Assembly (NCBI GenBank): GCA_023259675.1
Contig: JALRGT010000025.1
Location: 1-44,559 of the forward strand
Source of the DNA: Flavobacterium sp.
Lineage (GTDB): Bacteria > Bacteroidota > Bacteroidia > Flavobacteriales > Flavobacteriaceae
Length of the DNA: 44,559 nt
Reading direction: 5' to 3'
Position numbers and translations under genes: made by a program
Notes under the pieces: generated by a model
The model's database searches: none
What the model saw: only the letters and a program-made list of their open reading frames with translations
Told to the model about the DNA's origin: nothing
Shown: one piece after another, positions 33,749 to 42,493 of the stretch
How the letters are laid out: every line of letters starts with the position of its first letter
How positions within the stretch are numbered: the stretch's first letter is position 1

Positions 33749-35011
33749 TTATTTTAAAGTAAAGATTCTTGGATTGACAGAAACCATCATCCAAACCCAA
33801 TTATTTGTATTCGTAGTATTTGAAACATTCTTCAATTGTTCCAATGTTCCGGTAGCGAACATTTGAGAATAACCCGCCGAAACAACAATATCTTTTTGAA
33901 GAGTGCAACTAGTCGTAAAATCGATTTCTGTACCAAGAGAACTATTCCTTTTTTTATCTGTATCATCCAAAACCGTATTGGGTGCATTGAAAATATGTGG
34001 CATAAACGTAAATTGCCATTTATTGGACGTGTAATTCAATTTCAAATAGGCATCTTGTAATCCTACACTGTTTTGATGATTGCCAACATAGAAATAATCC
34101 ATAAATCCATTAAACCCGTGATTGGTTCCAAAAAGTGGTGTAAAAGACTTAATTGTGGTACTGGAATCGTCCTGACTTTTACCGGAAAGGTATTCATAGC
34201 CTAATCCGACTTTGAAGGCATCAGTAATGGCGTAACAAGCAAAAGCTCCCGCATACCAAGCGCTTACTTTTTTGTCTGCACTCTGTCCTGTTTGTCCGTA
34301 CAAACCTAAATTCACATCCCATTTTTTATCCTTAAAAGAAAGATAGGTTCCAAAAGTTTGTTTGTAATCTACTTCTAAATCCCCTGGCGTTTTTTCAAAT
34401 TCATAGCCCGTATTCAGTAATAACAAACTCGTGTTTATCTTACTGAACTGTGTATGATACCATGCGTACTGCATACTTTTATAATTGGTTGTAAAAGCTG
34501 TTTTAGGCGCAACCACATTTTCTGCATTCGAATTTAAAGCAAAACCTAAATCCAGCTGACTGCTTTTAGAATGAAAAGAAAATAGCAAGGCATCATGACT
34601 TTGCCCCTGCTGAGCCCAATCAAGTCCACCAAAAATACGCTGATTATCATAGGAAATCACCTGACGTCCCAGACGTGCACTCCAATTTGGGCATAATTCA
34701 TATTGAGCCCATGCTTCAAAAAAGGCAATTCCGTTTTTGTCTGCCGTAGCCGTAGTTCCTACATCACCCCAGGTACGTACGTTTTGAAATGTCAGGCTTG
34801 TCGTTAATTTTTCCTGTCTATAATTAAAATTCAAACGGGAACGTTGCGAAATAAACGAGGTAGCCTCTTCTCCGTTTACCATCGGAGTCTTAAAGCCGTT
34901 ACGATATTCAAAACGAGGTCGTAACTGTAGATTTACATCAAGTTCCTGCGCTTGAAGTCCTTGGCTTGCCATTCCCATGAATACCAAACCGATTGTTTGT
35001 AAAAGTTTCAT
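33749..35011 (-). CDS. Alginate-export family outer-membrane porin
   Basis: A 420-residue beta-barrel protein. The signal peptide is MKLLQTIGLVFMGMASQGLQA. The family-typical start of the barrel is ELDVNLQLRPRFEYRNGF and SFISQRSRLNFNYRQ, with ARLGRQVISYDNQRIFGG further on. Amphipathic strands continue to the terminal NPRIFTLK. Despite the domain name, alginate export is not implied. It is the last gene of the nirK cluster, 2 bp after SCO, so outer-membrane passage of nitrate, nitrite or copper is a reasonable inference. Confidence 0.85.
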   Translation of the reverse strand: MKLLQTIGLVFMGMASQGLQAQELDVNLQLRPRFEYRNGFKTPMVNGEEATSFISQRSRLNFNYRQEKLTTSLTFQNVRTWGDVGTTATADKNGIAFFEAWAQYELCPNWSARLGRQVISYDNQRIFGGLDWAQQGQSHDALLFSFHSKSSQLDLGFALNSNAENVVAPKTAFTTNYKSMQYAWYHTQFSKINTSLLLLNTGYEFEKTPGDLEVDYKQTFGTYLSFKDKKWDVNLGLYGQTGQSADKKVSAWYAGAFACYAITDAFKVGLGYEYLSGKSQDDSSTTIKSFTPLFGTNHGFNGFMDYFYVGNHQNSVGLQDAYLKLNYTSNKWQFTFMPHIFNAPNTVLDDTDKKRNSSLGTEIDFTTSCTLQKDIVVSAGYSQMFATGTLEQLKNVSNTTNTNNWVWMMVSVNPRIFTLK

Positions 35012-35013
35012 TT

Positions 35014-35658
35014 TTAGTTGATTTTTTGAGCTTCTTCTTTAATTTTTTCGATGGTTTGATCCGAGTTTACCCCCAAACCTTCTTGTTGGTATGCTAATTC
35101 CCCGTCGGCATTAAAAACACTTATGATATTGGAATGAGAAAAGTCTAAAGGAGATATTTTTTTATAGTTTACGGCCAAAACTGCCGCGAATTCCCGGGTA
35201 TTTTCTTCGGTAGAACGCAGAAAAACCCATTGATTTCCTTCCATTTTATTCTCTTTTGCAAAAGACTTCAAGCGTTCGGGTGTATCTACCGCCGGATCGA
35301 TACTCACTAAAACCAGTTTGACATTGTCTTTGATATTTTCCGGCAAGCGCTGTTCAATATTGCGCATATCCGCCACCAATCGAGGACAAGCGGCTTTACA
35401 GGACGTATAAATCATGACCATAACCAATACTTTCCCATTCATATCTTTCATTTCCAGATTTTCCCCATTTTGATTGGTCCATTCGGAAGGCAAATTATAG
35501 ATTGACAATTCCGAAATTGGTTTGTCTTTGGTTTCTGCTTTCGATTTGTTAATACATCCTTGCAGTGCCAATAAAAGCACCATGCAACTAGTAAAAACTA
35601 TTTGACCAACCTGATTAAGTTTTCTCGGTATCTTGAAGTTTAAGATTTTTGATTTCAT
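35014..35658 (-). CDS. SCO1/SenC family copper chaperone
   Basis: A 214-residue lipoprotein (lipobox LQGC, C34) with a thioredoxin fold. The copper ligands are C86 and C90 (TSCKAACP) and H174 (DFSHSNIISVF). SCO proteins load copper on CuA sites or act as thiol reductases. Here it is encoded with nirK and a NirV-like protein, so maturation of the copper nitrite reductase is the likely role. It overlaps the NirV-like gene by 4 bp. Confidence 0.92.
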   Translation of the reverse strand: MKSKILNFKIPRKLNQVGQIVFTSCMVLLLALQGCINKSKAETKDKPISELSIYNLPSEWTNQNGENLEMKDMNGKVLVMVMIYTSCKAACPRLVADMRNIEQRLPENIKDNVKLVLVSIDPAVDTPERLKSFAKENKMEGNQWVFLRSTEENTREFAAVLAVNYKKISPLDFSHSNIISVFNADGELAYQQEGLGVNSDQTIEKIKEEAQKIN

Positions 35659-36461
35659 TTTTTAGAATTTTGAGTTAGATGGTCTGGAACCTTTATAGCA
35701 TTGGCACATCGAAATCCAAGATTTTTAGTGGTAAATCGTGCTTTGAGACTCCCTCGAAAAGCATAGCGCATAAAGGCAGCATAATTCATCAAATCTGTTG
35801 CATTTAATGAGCCGCTTCCACAAAATAAATTTTTATCGGCCGCTTTATCTTTTCTGGATTCACCCGAAAGGAAAATGCTATTGAAATCGGAAGTCCATTC
35901 CCAAACCAGTCCATGCATATCATAAACACCCCAATAATTTTTGAACGTTTGCCCTATGGGATTGGCATAGGTATTTGGTTTCTCGTACCAAGACATGATG
36001 TATTTATTAAAAGCTTCTTTGGTTCTGGCGTCGACCCGTTTTTCATCCGCCATGGCAACATATTCCCATTCATCCATTGAAGGCAATCTTTTTCCTTGGC
36101 AATCACAATATTTTTTGGCGGCAAACCAAGAAACATTCGTAACCGGTGCATTGCTTAAATTGTTTTTCCCATAACTAAAATCACTCTCCCAATGGGACAA
36201 ATAACTTTTATCGGCAAATATTCCTTTCATTTTTGAACGGCTGTATTCGGGATATTTTTTAAGAAATGTCAAAAATTGGGCATTGGTAACCGGATAAACA
36301 TCCATTTCAAAAGCAGCGACTTCAACAGGCTTCTTATCCACAGTTCCATACAAAGGAACAAAAGCACCTTTTTTTATTACAACCATTGGAATTTCTTGAG
36401 CGCCTATTGCCGTTACTATTCCTAACACAAATACAAATAAGGTTATTTTTCTTTGTAACAT
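35655..36461 (-). CDS. nirV: NirV-like formylglycine-generating-enzyme-family protein
   Basis: A 268-residue exported protein (signal peptide about 1-21) of the SUMF1/FGE fold. Family features are FEMDVYPVTNAQFLTFLKKY, VTNVSWFAAKKYCDCQGKRL, WEYVAMADE, VYDMHGLVWEWTSDF and the end KNLGFRCANA. The two FGE active-site cysteines (C336 and C341 in human SUMF1) align with alanines in NYAAFMRYAFRGSLKARF, so formylglycine chemistry is unlikely. NirV, a SUMF1-like protein encoded next to nirK in Rhodobacter, is the best parallel. It lies between the cytochrome c and SCO genes. Confidence 0.82.
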   Translation of the reverse strand: MLQRKITLFVFVLGIVTAIGAQEIPMVVIKKGAFVPLYGTVDKKPVEVAAFEMDVYPVTNAQFLTFLKKYPEYSRSKMKGIFADKSYLSHWESDFSYGKNNLSNAPVTNVSWFAAKKYCDCQGKRLPSMDEWEYVAMADEKRVDARTKEAFNKYIMSWYEKPNTYANPIGQTFKNYWGVYDMHGLVWEWTSDFNSIFLSGESRKDKAADKNLFCGSGSLNATDLMNYAAFMRYAFRGSLKARFTTKNLGFRCANAIKVPDHLTQNSKK

Positions 36462-36488
36462 GACTCGCTGCTTTTAAAATGATATGTA

Positions 36489-36866
36489 TTATTTTCTTTG
36501 GGCTTTTACCATTGCAGGGGTAACCACTTTTTTACTATTACCCCAACTGCTATACACATACGTAAAAGCATCCGCTAATTGTTGATCACTCAATGCTTGT
36601 GCAGGCATCGCTCCATTAAACTTTTTCCCGTTAACGGTAATAGGTCCTGTTAAACCTTTCACCACATCTCTAATGGCACGATTGACATCTTTATTCAAGT
36701 AATCTGATTTGGCCAAGGGTGGAAATGCTCCCGGGATACCTTGTCCCGCTGCCTGATGGCAGGCGATACAAACTTTATCATAGATAACTTTTCCTTTGGC
36801 AGCCACTTGGCTGAATCCTTGTATCCCAATTCCAAACATGGCGATGCAAAAAATATACTTTTTCAT
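36489..36866 (-). CDS. Periplasmic cytochrome c, paralogue of the NirK C-terminal domain
   Basis: A 125-residue class I cytochrome c. The signal peptide is MKKYIFCIAMFGIGIQGFSQ. The heme site is CIACHQ, and the axial methionine is probably in FNGAMPAQALSDQQ. From the heme motif to the end it is about 60% identical by hand alignment to the fused cytochrome domain of the adjacent nirK. It may donate electrons to NirK or NOR. It starts 45 bp after the nirK stop. Confidence 0.92.
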   Translation of the reverse strand: MKKYIFCIAMFGIGIQGFSQVAAKGKVIYDKVCIACHQAAGQGIPGAFPPLAKSDYLNKDVNRAIRDVVKGLTGPITVNGKKFNGAMPAQALSDQQLADAFTYVYSSWGNSKKVVTPAMVKAQRK

Positions 36867-36910
36867 TACTATTATTTTTTATTTTAAAAAAAATTGGTTT
36901 CTCTTTTCTA

Positions 36911-38398
36911 CTAATGAGCCGCTGTGGTTTTGCCAGCCGGTTTTTCTCTAACCGATTTTACTTTTTCCGGACTAATCACGGTTTTATTATTTCCCCAACT
37001 ATTGTAAACGTAAGTCAAAACATCAGCTACTTCTTCGTCTGTCAAGTTTTGACTGGTCATCACATTATTGAATTTTTTACCATTTACAACAATTTCACCA
37101 CTTAATCCACGTAACACCGCATTGATGGCTCTGTCTGGGTCTGCATTCAAATAATCTGATTTAACCAATGGAGGAAAAGCATTTGGAATTCCTTCTCCGT
37201 TAGCCTGGTGACAGGCAAAACAAGTTCTGCCATACAGTTCTTTCCCTGCGTTGACCTGTTCGGTAACTGATTTTGCAGCAGTACTTTTTACCACACCATT
37301 CGTTTTAGGCATACTTTGAATTGTTCCGCCTTCGGGCAAATAAATTCCTTCTTGGATGGTTCCTGAGTATATTTTTTTTGTTTCGTCTCCTTCTACTTTT
37401 AACATTCCCAAAGCACCTTTATTGAAAGCCCTGAAGATAGAGTGATCTACCAAAATAAAGGTTCCGGGAACATCCACTTTAAATTCAACGATGGCAGAAC
37501 CACCGGCAGGAATCAAAGTAGTTTGAACATTTGTATTGATCATTTCTCCTCCTTCTATATATACTTTATCGAAGATTTCACCGATAACATGAAATGAAGA
37601 AACCAGATTTGGCCCACCATTACCCATAAAAATACGAACGGTCTCCCCAACTTTGGCTGTAATTGCATTATCCCCCGCGATTGCTCCCACTTTTCCGTTG
37701 AACACCACATAATCAGGCGATTCTTTAACTGCTTTATTCATGTCAAATGGTTGAGACCCCTGCTCTCCATAAGCTCCTTTGGTATAAAAATCCCCTTGCA
37801 TCACGTAGTATTCCTTATCTACTTTAGGTAATCCTCCTTCTGGCTCCACCAAAATCAACCCATACATTCCGTTGGCGATGTGCATTCCAACTGGCGCTGT
37901 GGCACAGTGGTAAACATACAAGCCTGGATTTAATGTTTTGAAATTGAACACTTTTTCATGACCTGGTGCCACCAACGAAGAGGTTGCTCCCCCTCCCGGT
38001 CCGGTCACCGCATGTAAATCAATATTGTGGGGCATTTTGTTATCCGGATGGTTTTTTAAGTGAAATTCTATCTCATCACCTACTCTAGTTCTGATAAAAC
38101 TTCCCGGAACAGAACCTCCAAAAGTCCAGTACGTGTATTTTACCCCGTCAACCATCTCTCCTTCTTCCTCCTTAATTTCCATATTGACAACGAGCTTCAT
38201 CGCAGCACGATCTCCAACTGGTTTAGGAACTAAAGGCGGTGCAGTAAGCTCTGCCTCTTTTTGGCCTTCCACTTTAATATTTTGGTAATATTTTGCGTCT
38301 TTCTCTTCTTTTTTTGAACAAGAGAAAAGACCAAAAACTGCAAGTAAAACGAGGGCAGTTCCCCTTACTTGTCTTTCTAAATTGAATCTAATTTTCAT
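36911..38398 (-). CDS. nirK: Copper nitrite reductase NirK with C-terminal cytochrome c domain
   Basis: A 495-residue lipoprotein (lipobox LFSC, C27) that reduces nitrite to NO in the periplasm. Two cupredoxin domains span about 65-360. Copper ligands in the first domain are H124 (type 1), H129 and H164 (type 2), C165, H173 and M178 (type 1), in [10 protein letters not shown] and [17 protein letters not shown]127 matches the catalytic aspartate. [16 protein letters not shown] and [13 protein letters not shown] hold the second-domain histidines. A cytochrome c domain with CFACHQ follows from about residue 385, giving a tethered electron donor. It is preceded by about 190 bp of regulatory sequence. 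Confidence 0.95.
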   Translation of the reverse strand: MKIRFNLERQVRGTALVLLAVFGLFSCSKKEEKDAKYYQNIKVEGQKEAELTAPPLVPKPVGDRAAMKLVVNMEIKEEEGEMVDGVKYTYWTFGGSVPGSFIRTRVGDEIEFHLKNHPDNKMPHNIDLHAVTGPGGGATSSLVAPGHEKVFNFKTLNPGLYVYHCATAPVGMHIANGMYGLILVEPEGGLPKVDKEYYVMQGDFYTKGAYGEQGSQPFDMNKAVKESPDYVVFNGKVGAIAGDNAITAKVGETVRIFMGNGGPNLVSSFHVIGEIFDKVYIEGGEMINTNVQTTLIPAGGSAIVEFKVDVPGTFILVDHSIFRAFNKGALGMLKVEGDETKKIYSGTIQEGIYLPEGGTIQSMPKTNGVVKSTAAKSVTEQVNAGKELYGRTCFACHQANGEGIPNAFPPLVKSDYLNADPDRAINAVLRGLSGEIVVNGKKFNNVMTSQNLTDEEVADVLTYVYNSWGNNKTVISPEKVKSVREKPAGKTTAAH

Positions 38399-38532
38399 AT
38401 GTAGATATTTATTGGTTTTTAAAAGTCATAGGTAATGCGCAACTATCTTCACCGGTATTTACAACCGTTTTTAAGTCATGCTCATTTCTTATGTATAAAT
38501 TGTATTAGTTATCTTTATTTACTACGTAAAAT

Positions 38533-38554
38533 TAAAGGATGTTTTCATCCTTTA
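38533..38554. terminator. Hairpin downstream of the NorF-like gene
   Basis: TAAAGGATG-TTTT-CATCCTTTA is a perfect 9-bp hairpin about 40 bp past the stop of the NorF-like gene on the minus strand. The following sequence has only a short T run (ATTTTACG), so it may be a weak terminator or an attenuator before nirK. Confidence 0.5.
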
Positions 38555-38556
38555 TT

Positions 38557-38570
38557 ATGACATTTGTCAT
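38557..38570. promoter_or_regulatory. Palindrome upstream of nirK
   Basis: ATGACA-tt-TGTCAT is a 6-bp inverted repeat with a 2-bp centre, about 160 bp upstream of the nirK ATG. It has the size of a Crp/Fnr-type or other dimeric regulator site but does not match TTGAT-N4-ATCAA. Confidence 0.35.
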
Positions 38571-38594
38571 GTTTGCACTTTTTATTTTAAGAAT

Positions 38595-38837
38595 TTATTT
38601 AGAAAAAACGATACTGAAAACAATCAAACCCAGTACAGCAACCAGACTTACTTTCCAAAAAAGATTGGCTTTTTTGAGTTCCATAAATTCGAAAGAAACC
38701 AAGAGGAATTTTAGCACCGAAAACCCCATGATTAAGGCTATGGCCACTGAAGAAACCTTCATAACATTGGAAAGTAGCGCAGTTAATAACGTTAATAGAA
38801 TTAACGTCCCGTAAACAAAAACTAATGATTTTTTCAT
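38595..38837 (-). CDS. Small membrane protein, cytochrome oxidase subunit IV/NorF-like
   Basis: An 80-residue protein with three hydrophobic helices (about 5-24, 30-50, 58-79) and a conserved-looking central FEFMELKKANLFWK. It fits the prokaryotic cytochrome c oxidase subunit IV family, in which NorF of nor operons is placed. It starts 3 bp after the subunit III-like gene stop. An assembly or stabilising role for NO reductase is inferred from its place in the nor cluster. Confidence 0.75.
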   Translation of the reverse strand: MKKSLVFVYGTLILLTLLTALLSNVMKVSSVAIALIMGFSVLKFLLVSFEFMELKKANLFWKVSLVAVLGLIVFSIVFSK

Positions 38838-38840
38838 TTC

Positions 38841-39422
38841 CTAAAAGATTAAATAGAGAATTGGAAACAACAATAGCCAAATCAAATCGCACATATGCCA
38901 AAAAGCAGCACAGGCTTCGATATCTTCAATTTGAGTATCTGAATTTTTCTTTTTCATTCCATAATTGGTCCAGCCTAAAATGACCAAACCGATGATGACA
39001 TGTATCAAATGAAATCCGGTTAACAACCAATAAAAGGTAAAAAACACATTGGTTTCCAATGAAATTCCAGATTCAATTTTATGATAGTATTCAATGCTTT
39101 TTAGAATCAAGAAAAAAATCCCACCCAACATCGTCAGCTTAAAAAACAATGAGGATTTTTTTATGTTATTCCCTTTGAATTCATGAACAGCTTGAGCCAT
39201 ACAAAAACCACTTGTCAACAAAAAAACAGTATTTACGGCTCCAAAAGTGGCATTCAATTGCAACCTCGACTGATGAAATAATTCAGGTTGTTCTTTTCCG
39301 TAAAAAACAAAAGCCACGATTGCCATTCCGAAGGTAATCAGTTCCAAAAAAATAATAATCCACATCAAAATACCTCCAGGAGGATAGTAGATGTCTTTAT
39401 AATCAATTTTTAGTGTATTCAT
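38841..39422 (-). CDS. Cytochrome c oxidase subunit III-like protein (NorE-like)
   Basis: A 193-residue integral membrane protein with five predicted helices and the subunit III pattern: LMWIIIFLELITFGMAIVAF at the start, FYWLLTGFHLIHVIIGLVIL and the final CAAFWHMCDLIWLLLFPILY. No catalytic oxidase subunit is next to it, and norD, norQ and norB are upstream, so it is best read as NorE of the nitric oxide reductase cluster rather than part of an oxidase. Confidence 0.87.
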   Translation of the reverse strand: MNTLKIDYKDIYYPPGGILMWIIIFLELITFGMAIVAFVFYGKEQPELFHQSRLQLNATFGAVNTVFLLTSGFCMAQAVHEFKGNNIKKSSLFFKLTMLGGIFFLILKSIEYYHKIESGISLETNVFFTFYWLLTGFHLIHVIIGLVILGWTNYGMKKKNSDTQIEDIEACAAFWHMCDLIWLLLFPILYLIF

Positions 39423-39443
39423 TTTTGGTGTTCTTAAAATAAT

Positions 39444-40409
39444 CTACTCCCAATCCAATAATCGTTTCTCTCCTTCAATTTTCTTAATATCTGTAATATC
39501 TTGTGACATTTCGATTACGCCTTTGTAATTTTTATTGGCATCTCTTACTGCGAAATAACGAATGTAAATCAGGCGCTCTTTGTAGTTAATCCAAAAAGAA
39601 GATTCGTTTTGGGTGCCTTTTCTAAATTCATCCAGGATTTTAAGCACGGTTCCCACACTTTTAGGAGGATGACAAAATTTAACTTCACGCCCGATGATTC
39701 CGTCACTTCTGGGAAAAACGCGTTCTTCACCACGGTTATAGAAAATAACTTTATCATTTTCATCGACATAAGTCAAATCTAGTGGCATGGTTTTGAAAAG
39801 TAAATTTACCTGCTCTACGGTCATGTAACCTTCGTCATAATGAGAAGTATTTTCCAATGAAAAGGTCAGTTCCCTCGGCGAAGTATCTTCACTTGGATGA
39901 ATGTACTCGACAGCCGGAAACGGAGCAGGAGGATTGGAAAGCATCCAACCAATTTCTTCCTCACCGGAACGCATGGCAATCCAATCGTTTTCTTCCAAAA
40001 TTTCTAAGGCATTCGGAAACAAAACCGTTTCTTCAATCTGTATTAATCGATAAATTCCATTTACCAGAAAAGCCATATTGACTGCAATTTTTTCCGGATT
40101 TTTGGTCTTAATATAATATTGAATTAAACGAATTTGTTCTCTCAAATTATCATGAAATGACCACATTCCCTGTGATGGCCCCACCCACCCTTTTTTTTCC
40201 AAAAACGGAAAAAGTTGGTTTTCTTTTCGGGCAAATCGCTTCTCTATAGTGGCCAGTTGATTGAAAATATTAATGTATTTCTGGAAATCTTCGACAGGAT
40301 TAACTGTAGAAAGTTCTTTTAAAATTTGATAAATCAAGTCATTTTCCTGAAAATATACCTGAACAGGGTGGCCATCAGGTAGCGTTGCGGTATTTGAAAT
40401 TTCGTTCAT
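39444..40409 (-). CDS. DUF438 hemerythrin-like and PAS domain protein
   Basis: A 321-residue soluble protein. The N-terminal DUF438/hemerythrin-like helical bundle (about 10-165) has DGHPVQVYFQENDLI, FARKENQLFPFLEKKGW, MWSFHDNLREQIRLIQ and IEETVLFPNALE. The C-terminal PAS domain (about 205-310) has LTYVDENDKVIFYNRGEERV and KFCHPPKSVGTVLKIL and ends before ITDIKK. The histidine normally preceding the ARKEN motif is arginine here, so a full di-iron site is doubtful. No kinase or DNA-binding domain is attached. Sensing of NO, oxygen or redox state, or NO detoxification, is inferred from domain type and location between norD and norE. Confidence 0.83.
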   Translation of the reverse strand: MNEISNTATLPDGHPVQVYFQENDLIYQILKELSTVNPVEDFQKYINIFNQLATIEKRFARKENQLFPFLEKKGWVGPSQGMWSFHDNLREQIRLIQYYIKTKNPEKIAVNMAFLVNGIYRLIQIEETVLFPNALEILEENDWIAMRSGEEEIGWMLSNPPAPFPAVEYIHPSEDTSPRELTFSLENTSHYDEGYMTVEQVNLLFKTMPLDLTYVDENDKVIFYNRGEERVFPRSDGIIGREVKFCHPPKSVGTVLKILDEFRKGTQNESSFWINYKERLIYIRYFAVRDANKNYKGVIEMSQDITDIKKIEGEKRLLDWE

Positions 40410-40415
40410 TGCATT

Positions 40416-42191
40416 CTATTTTTGATGTTTTATTTTTTCATACAGTCGCACTAACGACTGCAATAATTCAACAGGGGTGGTTAAAATTTGATAATGATTC
40501 TGTCCGAACATTTGAGGCAAATAGTATTTAGCTTCTGCTTCGATTGCGAGGGCATATGAATTGATATTTCTTCCGTTTAACTCTCGGAGTGCCTGTTTTA
40601 CATCGTTGATTCCGTATTTCCCTTCGTATTTGTCATAATCGTTGGGTTTACCGTCTGAAATCACAATTACCCATTTGTTTTTGGTATTTCTTTGATCCAA
40701 TCGAGCTCCGGCATGACGCAAGGCAGCTCCAATTCGGGTATAACCGCTAGGCTCTACGGCTCCTACTTTATGTTTGGCGAGATTCCAATTTTCATCAAAA
40801 TCTTTGATGGTCAAATAAGTAGAAAAATTGCGCGTTTTGGAATAAAAACTGTCAATTGAAAAATCGATATTGAATTCATTTAAGATTTCACCAAAAAGAA
40901 TCGAAACTTCTTTTTCTACATCAATCACCCGATTTCCAGCCGCATAACTATCACTGGAAAGACTGATATCCAACAGAATTAATATCGATACATCTTTCTC
41001 TTTTTTTCGGTTGGATATGTATATTTTCTCCGAAGGGGTTCGTTGAGAATGCACATCGACATACAAATCGGTAATGGCATCTATATCAAACTCATCTCCC
41101 TGTGTCTGCCGCTTTTGTTGTTGCATTTTATTATTGACATTCGTCAGCATCTTGCGCAAACTCATCAAAGTCGAAGCATTTTTGGCGATTGTATTTTTAT
41201 AATAATTCGGATCTGTTTTTTGTTGGGATTTAGGGTATACTTTGCAGAAATGCTCTTTGTAAATTCCTTTGTTGCAATCCCATTCGTCATAGGTTAAGTG
41301 AAATCCTTTGGCATCTACCTCGGCACTTTCTGAAATAGAAGTATTCTCTATAAAATCAGCCTGATAAACAGAATGTGACGTATCATCGACACGAACGGTA
41401 AATTTCATATTCAACTCTTCCAAAGCTTCTTGGTGGTCTTCCAATTCATCGGAACCATCAAAATCACGCCAAGTTCCGTTGAATTCCTCCGCAGTTTCTA
41501 CTTTTTCAAAATTATGGAGCAAGACATACTCTTCCTGCTGTTTTTTGTCCAATTCCACCGTTTTAACTTCCTCAACAGCCGTTGCTTTCAAAGTAGTTGT
41601 AGGCTGGTTTTCGTTACCTTTTTGGGGGTTATCCGAAAAATTTTCAAGTGCTGTTCCCGTATTTTGTTCCACCTCATTTTGCATCCATTTCCCATAAAGC
41701 CATGAAAAATCAGGCTCGTTTTTTTCGATTGCCTGTTCTATAAAACACTGTCGGACTTGAGTGTGAAAGCTTTCATCAATAGCATATTCTTCAAATAAAA
41801 TCTTCAGAATTTCTATTGCCGTAGCGGCGGATTTTTGTCGTGAAAGCAATAAAGAGGGCTCCTGTTCTTCGAAAGTCCAATTGAGATTCAAACGCTGTTG
41901 TACGCTTAAAAACAACACCCTAAAAAGATAAAAAGTATGATTTTCTTCTTTGGTTGGTAATTCGGCAAAAGAAACCGGAAGAAAAAAATTATTATTTTTA
42001 TACCCCCCTTCGCGTTCAGCAGGGAAAATTTCAATCGGTTTTCCGGTCAAAGCTCGAGCCAAAATGGTCAGTCGTGGTTTTATTTCGCTGAGCATTACTG
42101 TTCTCGCCAGAATCTCGGGATTTACTTTTCTTCTCTTTTTTAAGTGTTTAAAGAATTTCCCAACTAAATATTCATCTATTTCGAAACCCAT
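40416..42191 (-). CDS. norD: NorD-like von Willebrand factor A protein
   Basis: A 591-residue cytoplasmic protein. The N-terminal part (about 1-370) is helical with an acidic, low-complexity middle. The C-terminal VWA domain (about 395-590) has the MIDAS residues DISLSSD, the threonine in PSGYTRIGAALRHAG and ISDGKPNDYDKYE. With the MoxR-type ATPase NorQ it is needed to activate NorB, probably by inserting the non-heme iron. It is followed after 6 bp by the DUF438 gene and separated from norQ by a repeat element. Confidence 0.92.
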   Translation of the reverse strand: MGFEIDEYLVGKFFKHLKKRRKVNPEILARTVMLSEIKPRLTILARALTGKPIEIFPAEREGGYKNNNFFLPVSFAELPTKEENHTFYLFRVLFLSVQQRLNLNWTFEEQEPSLLLSRQKSAATAIEILKILFEEYAIDESFHTQVRQCFIEQAIEKNEPDFSWLYGKWMQNEVEQNTGTALENFSDNPQKGNENQPTTTLKATAVEEVKTVELDKKQQEEYVLLHNFEKVETAEEFNGTWRDFDGSDELEDHQEALEELNMKFTVRVDDTSHSVYQADFIENTSISESAEVDAKGFHLTYDEWDCNKGIYKEHFCKVYPKSQQKTDPNYYKNTIAKNASTLMSLRKMLTNVNNKMQQQKRQTQGDEFDIDAITDLYVDVHSQRTPSEKIYISNRKKEKDVSILILLDISLSSDSYAAGNRVIDVEKEVSILFGEILNEFNIDFSIDSFYSKTRNFSTYLTIKDFDENWNLAKHKVGAVEPSGYTRIGAALRHAGARLDQRNTKNKWVIVISDGKPNDYDKYEGKYGINDVKQALRELNGRNINSYALAIEAEAKYYLPQMFGQNHYQILTTPVELLQSLVRLYEKIKHQK

Positions 42192-42322
42192 ATTTTTAGT
42201 ATTCAGTAGTCAGTCTCCGTTTTCAGTTTTTAATCTCGATGCAGTTTTTCTATGTGTCTATAAATCACCTCTGATTCATTTATTTATATCTTTTCCGTTT
42301 GGTCTAATTAAAAAAAACTTTT
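42192..42322. other. Intergenic region upstream of norD
   Basis: No coding frame is supported. It begins with a CAGT-rich stretch (TTCAGTAGTCAGTCTCC and TTTTCAGT) of the type that recurs between genes in flavobacteria as I recall. Confidence 0.4.
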
Positions 42323-42475
42323 TTTTACCACATAGAAACATAGAAAAGAAAAAATTATAAGTAAAGAAATAATAGAAAATAGTCCTTTTTTTCGCATAGT
42401 CAGGCTATGTGAAAAGTAAAACATCTATCAAGCTTTTTATAAAGCCCATAATTTCTATGTTTCTATGTGGTAAAA
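42323..42475. repeat. MITE-like element with 24-bp perfect terminal inverted repeats
   Basis: The arms 42323-42346 (starting TTTTACCACATAGAAACATA) and 42452-42475 (ending TCTATGTGGTAAAA) are perfect complements over 24 bp. Each contains two ACATAGAA words. The 105-bp interior has a second hairpin, TTCGCATAG-tcagg-CTATGTGAA (42391-42413). There is no coding capacity and no clear target-site duplication. It separates norQ from norD within the nor cluster. Confidence 0.75.
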
Positions 42476-42493
42476 TCAATTACGCCCAACGAA

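Noticed and set aside
33749..35011. Alginate export function for the porin
   Set aside because: The domain name comes from a Pseudomonas protein; no polysaccharide genes are present and the operon is for nitrite reduction.
35655..36461. Annotation as an active formylglycine-generating (sulfatase-maturing) enzyme
   Set aside because: Both active-site cysteines appear replaced by alanine, no sulfatase is nearby and the gene is linked to nirK.
38841..39422. Part of a terminal cytochrome c oxidase
   Set aside because: No oxidase subunit I or II is adjacent, and the gene lies among norB, norQ, norD and nirK, which fits NorE.
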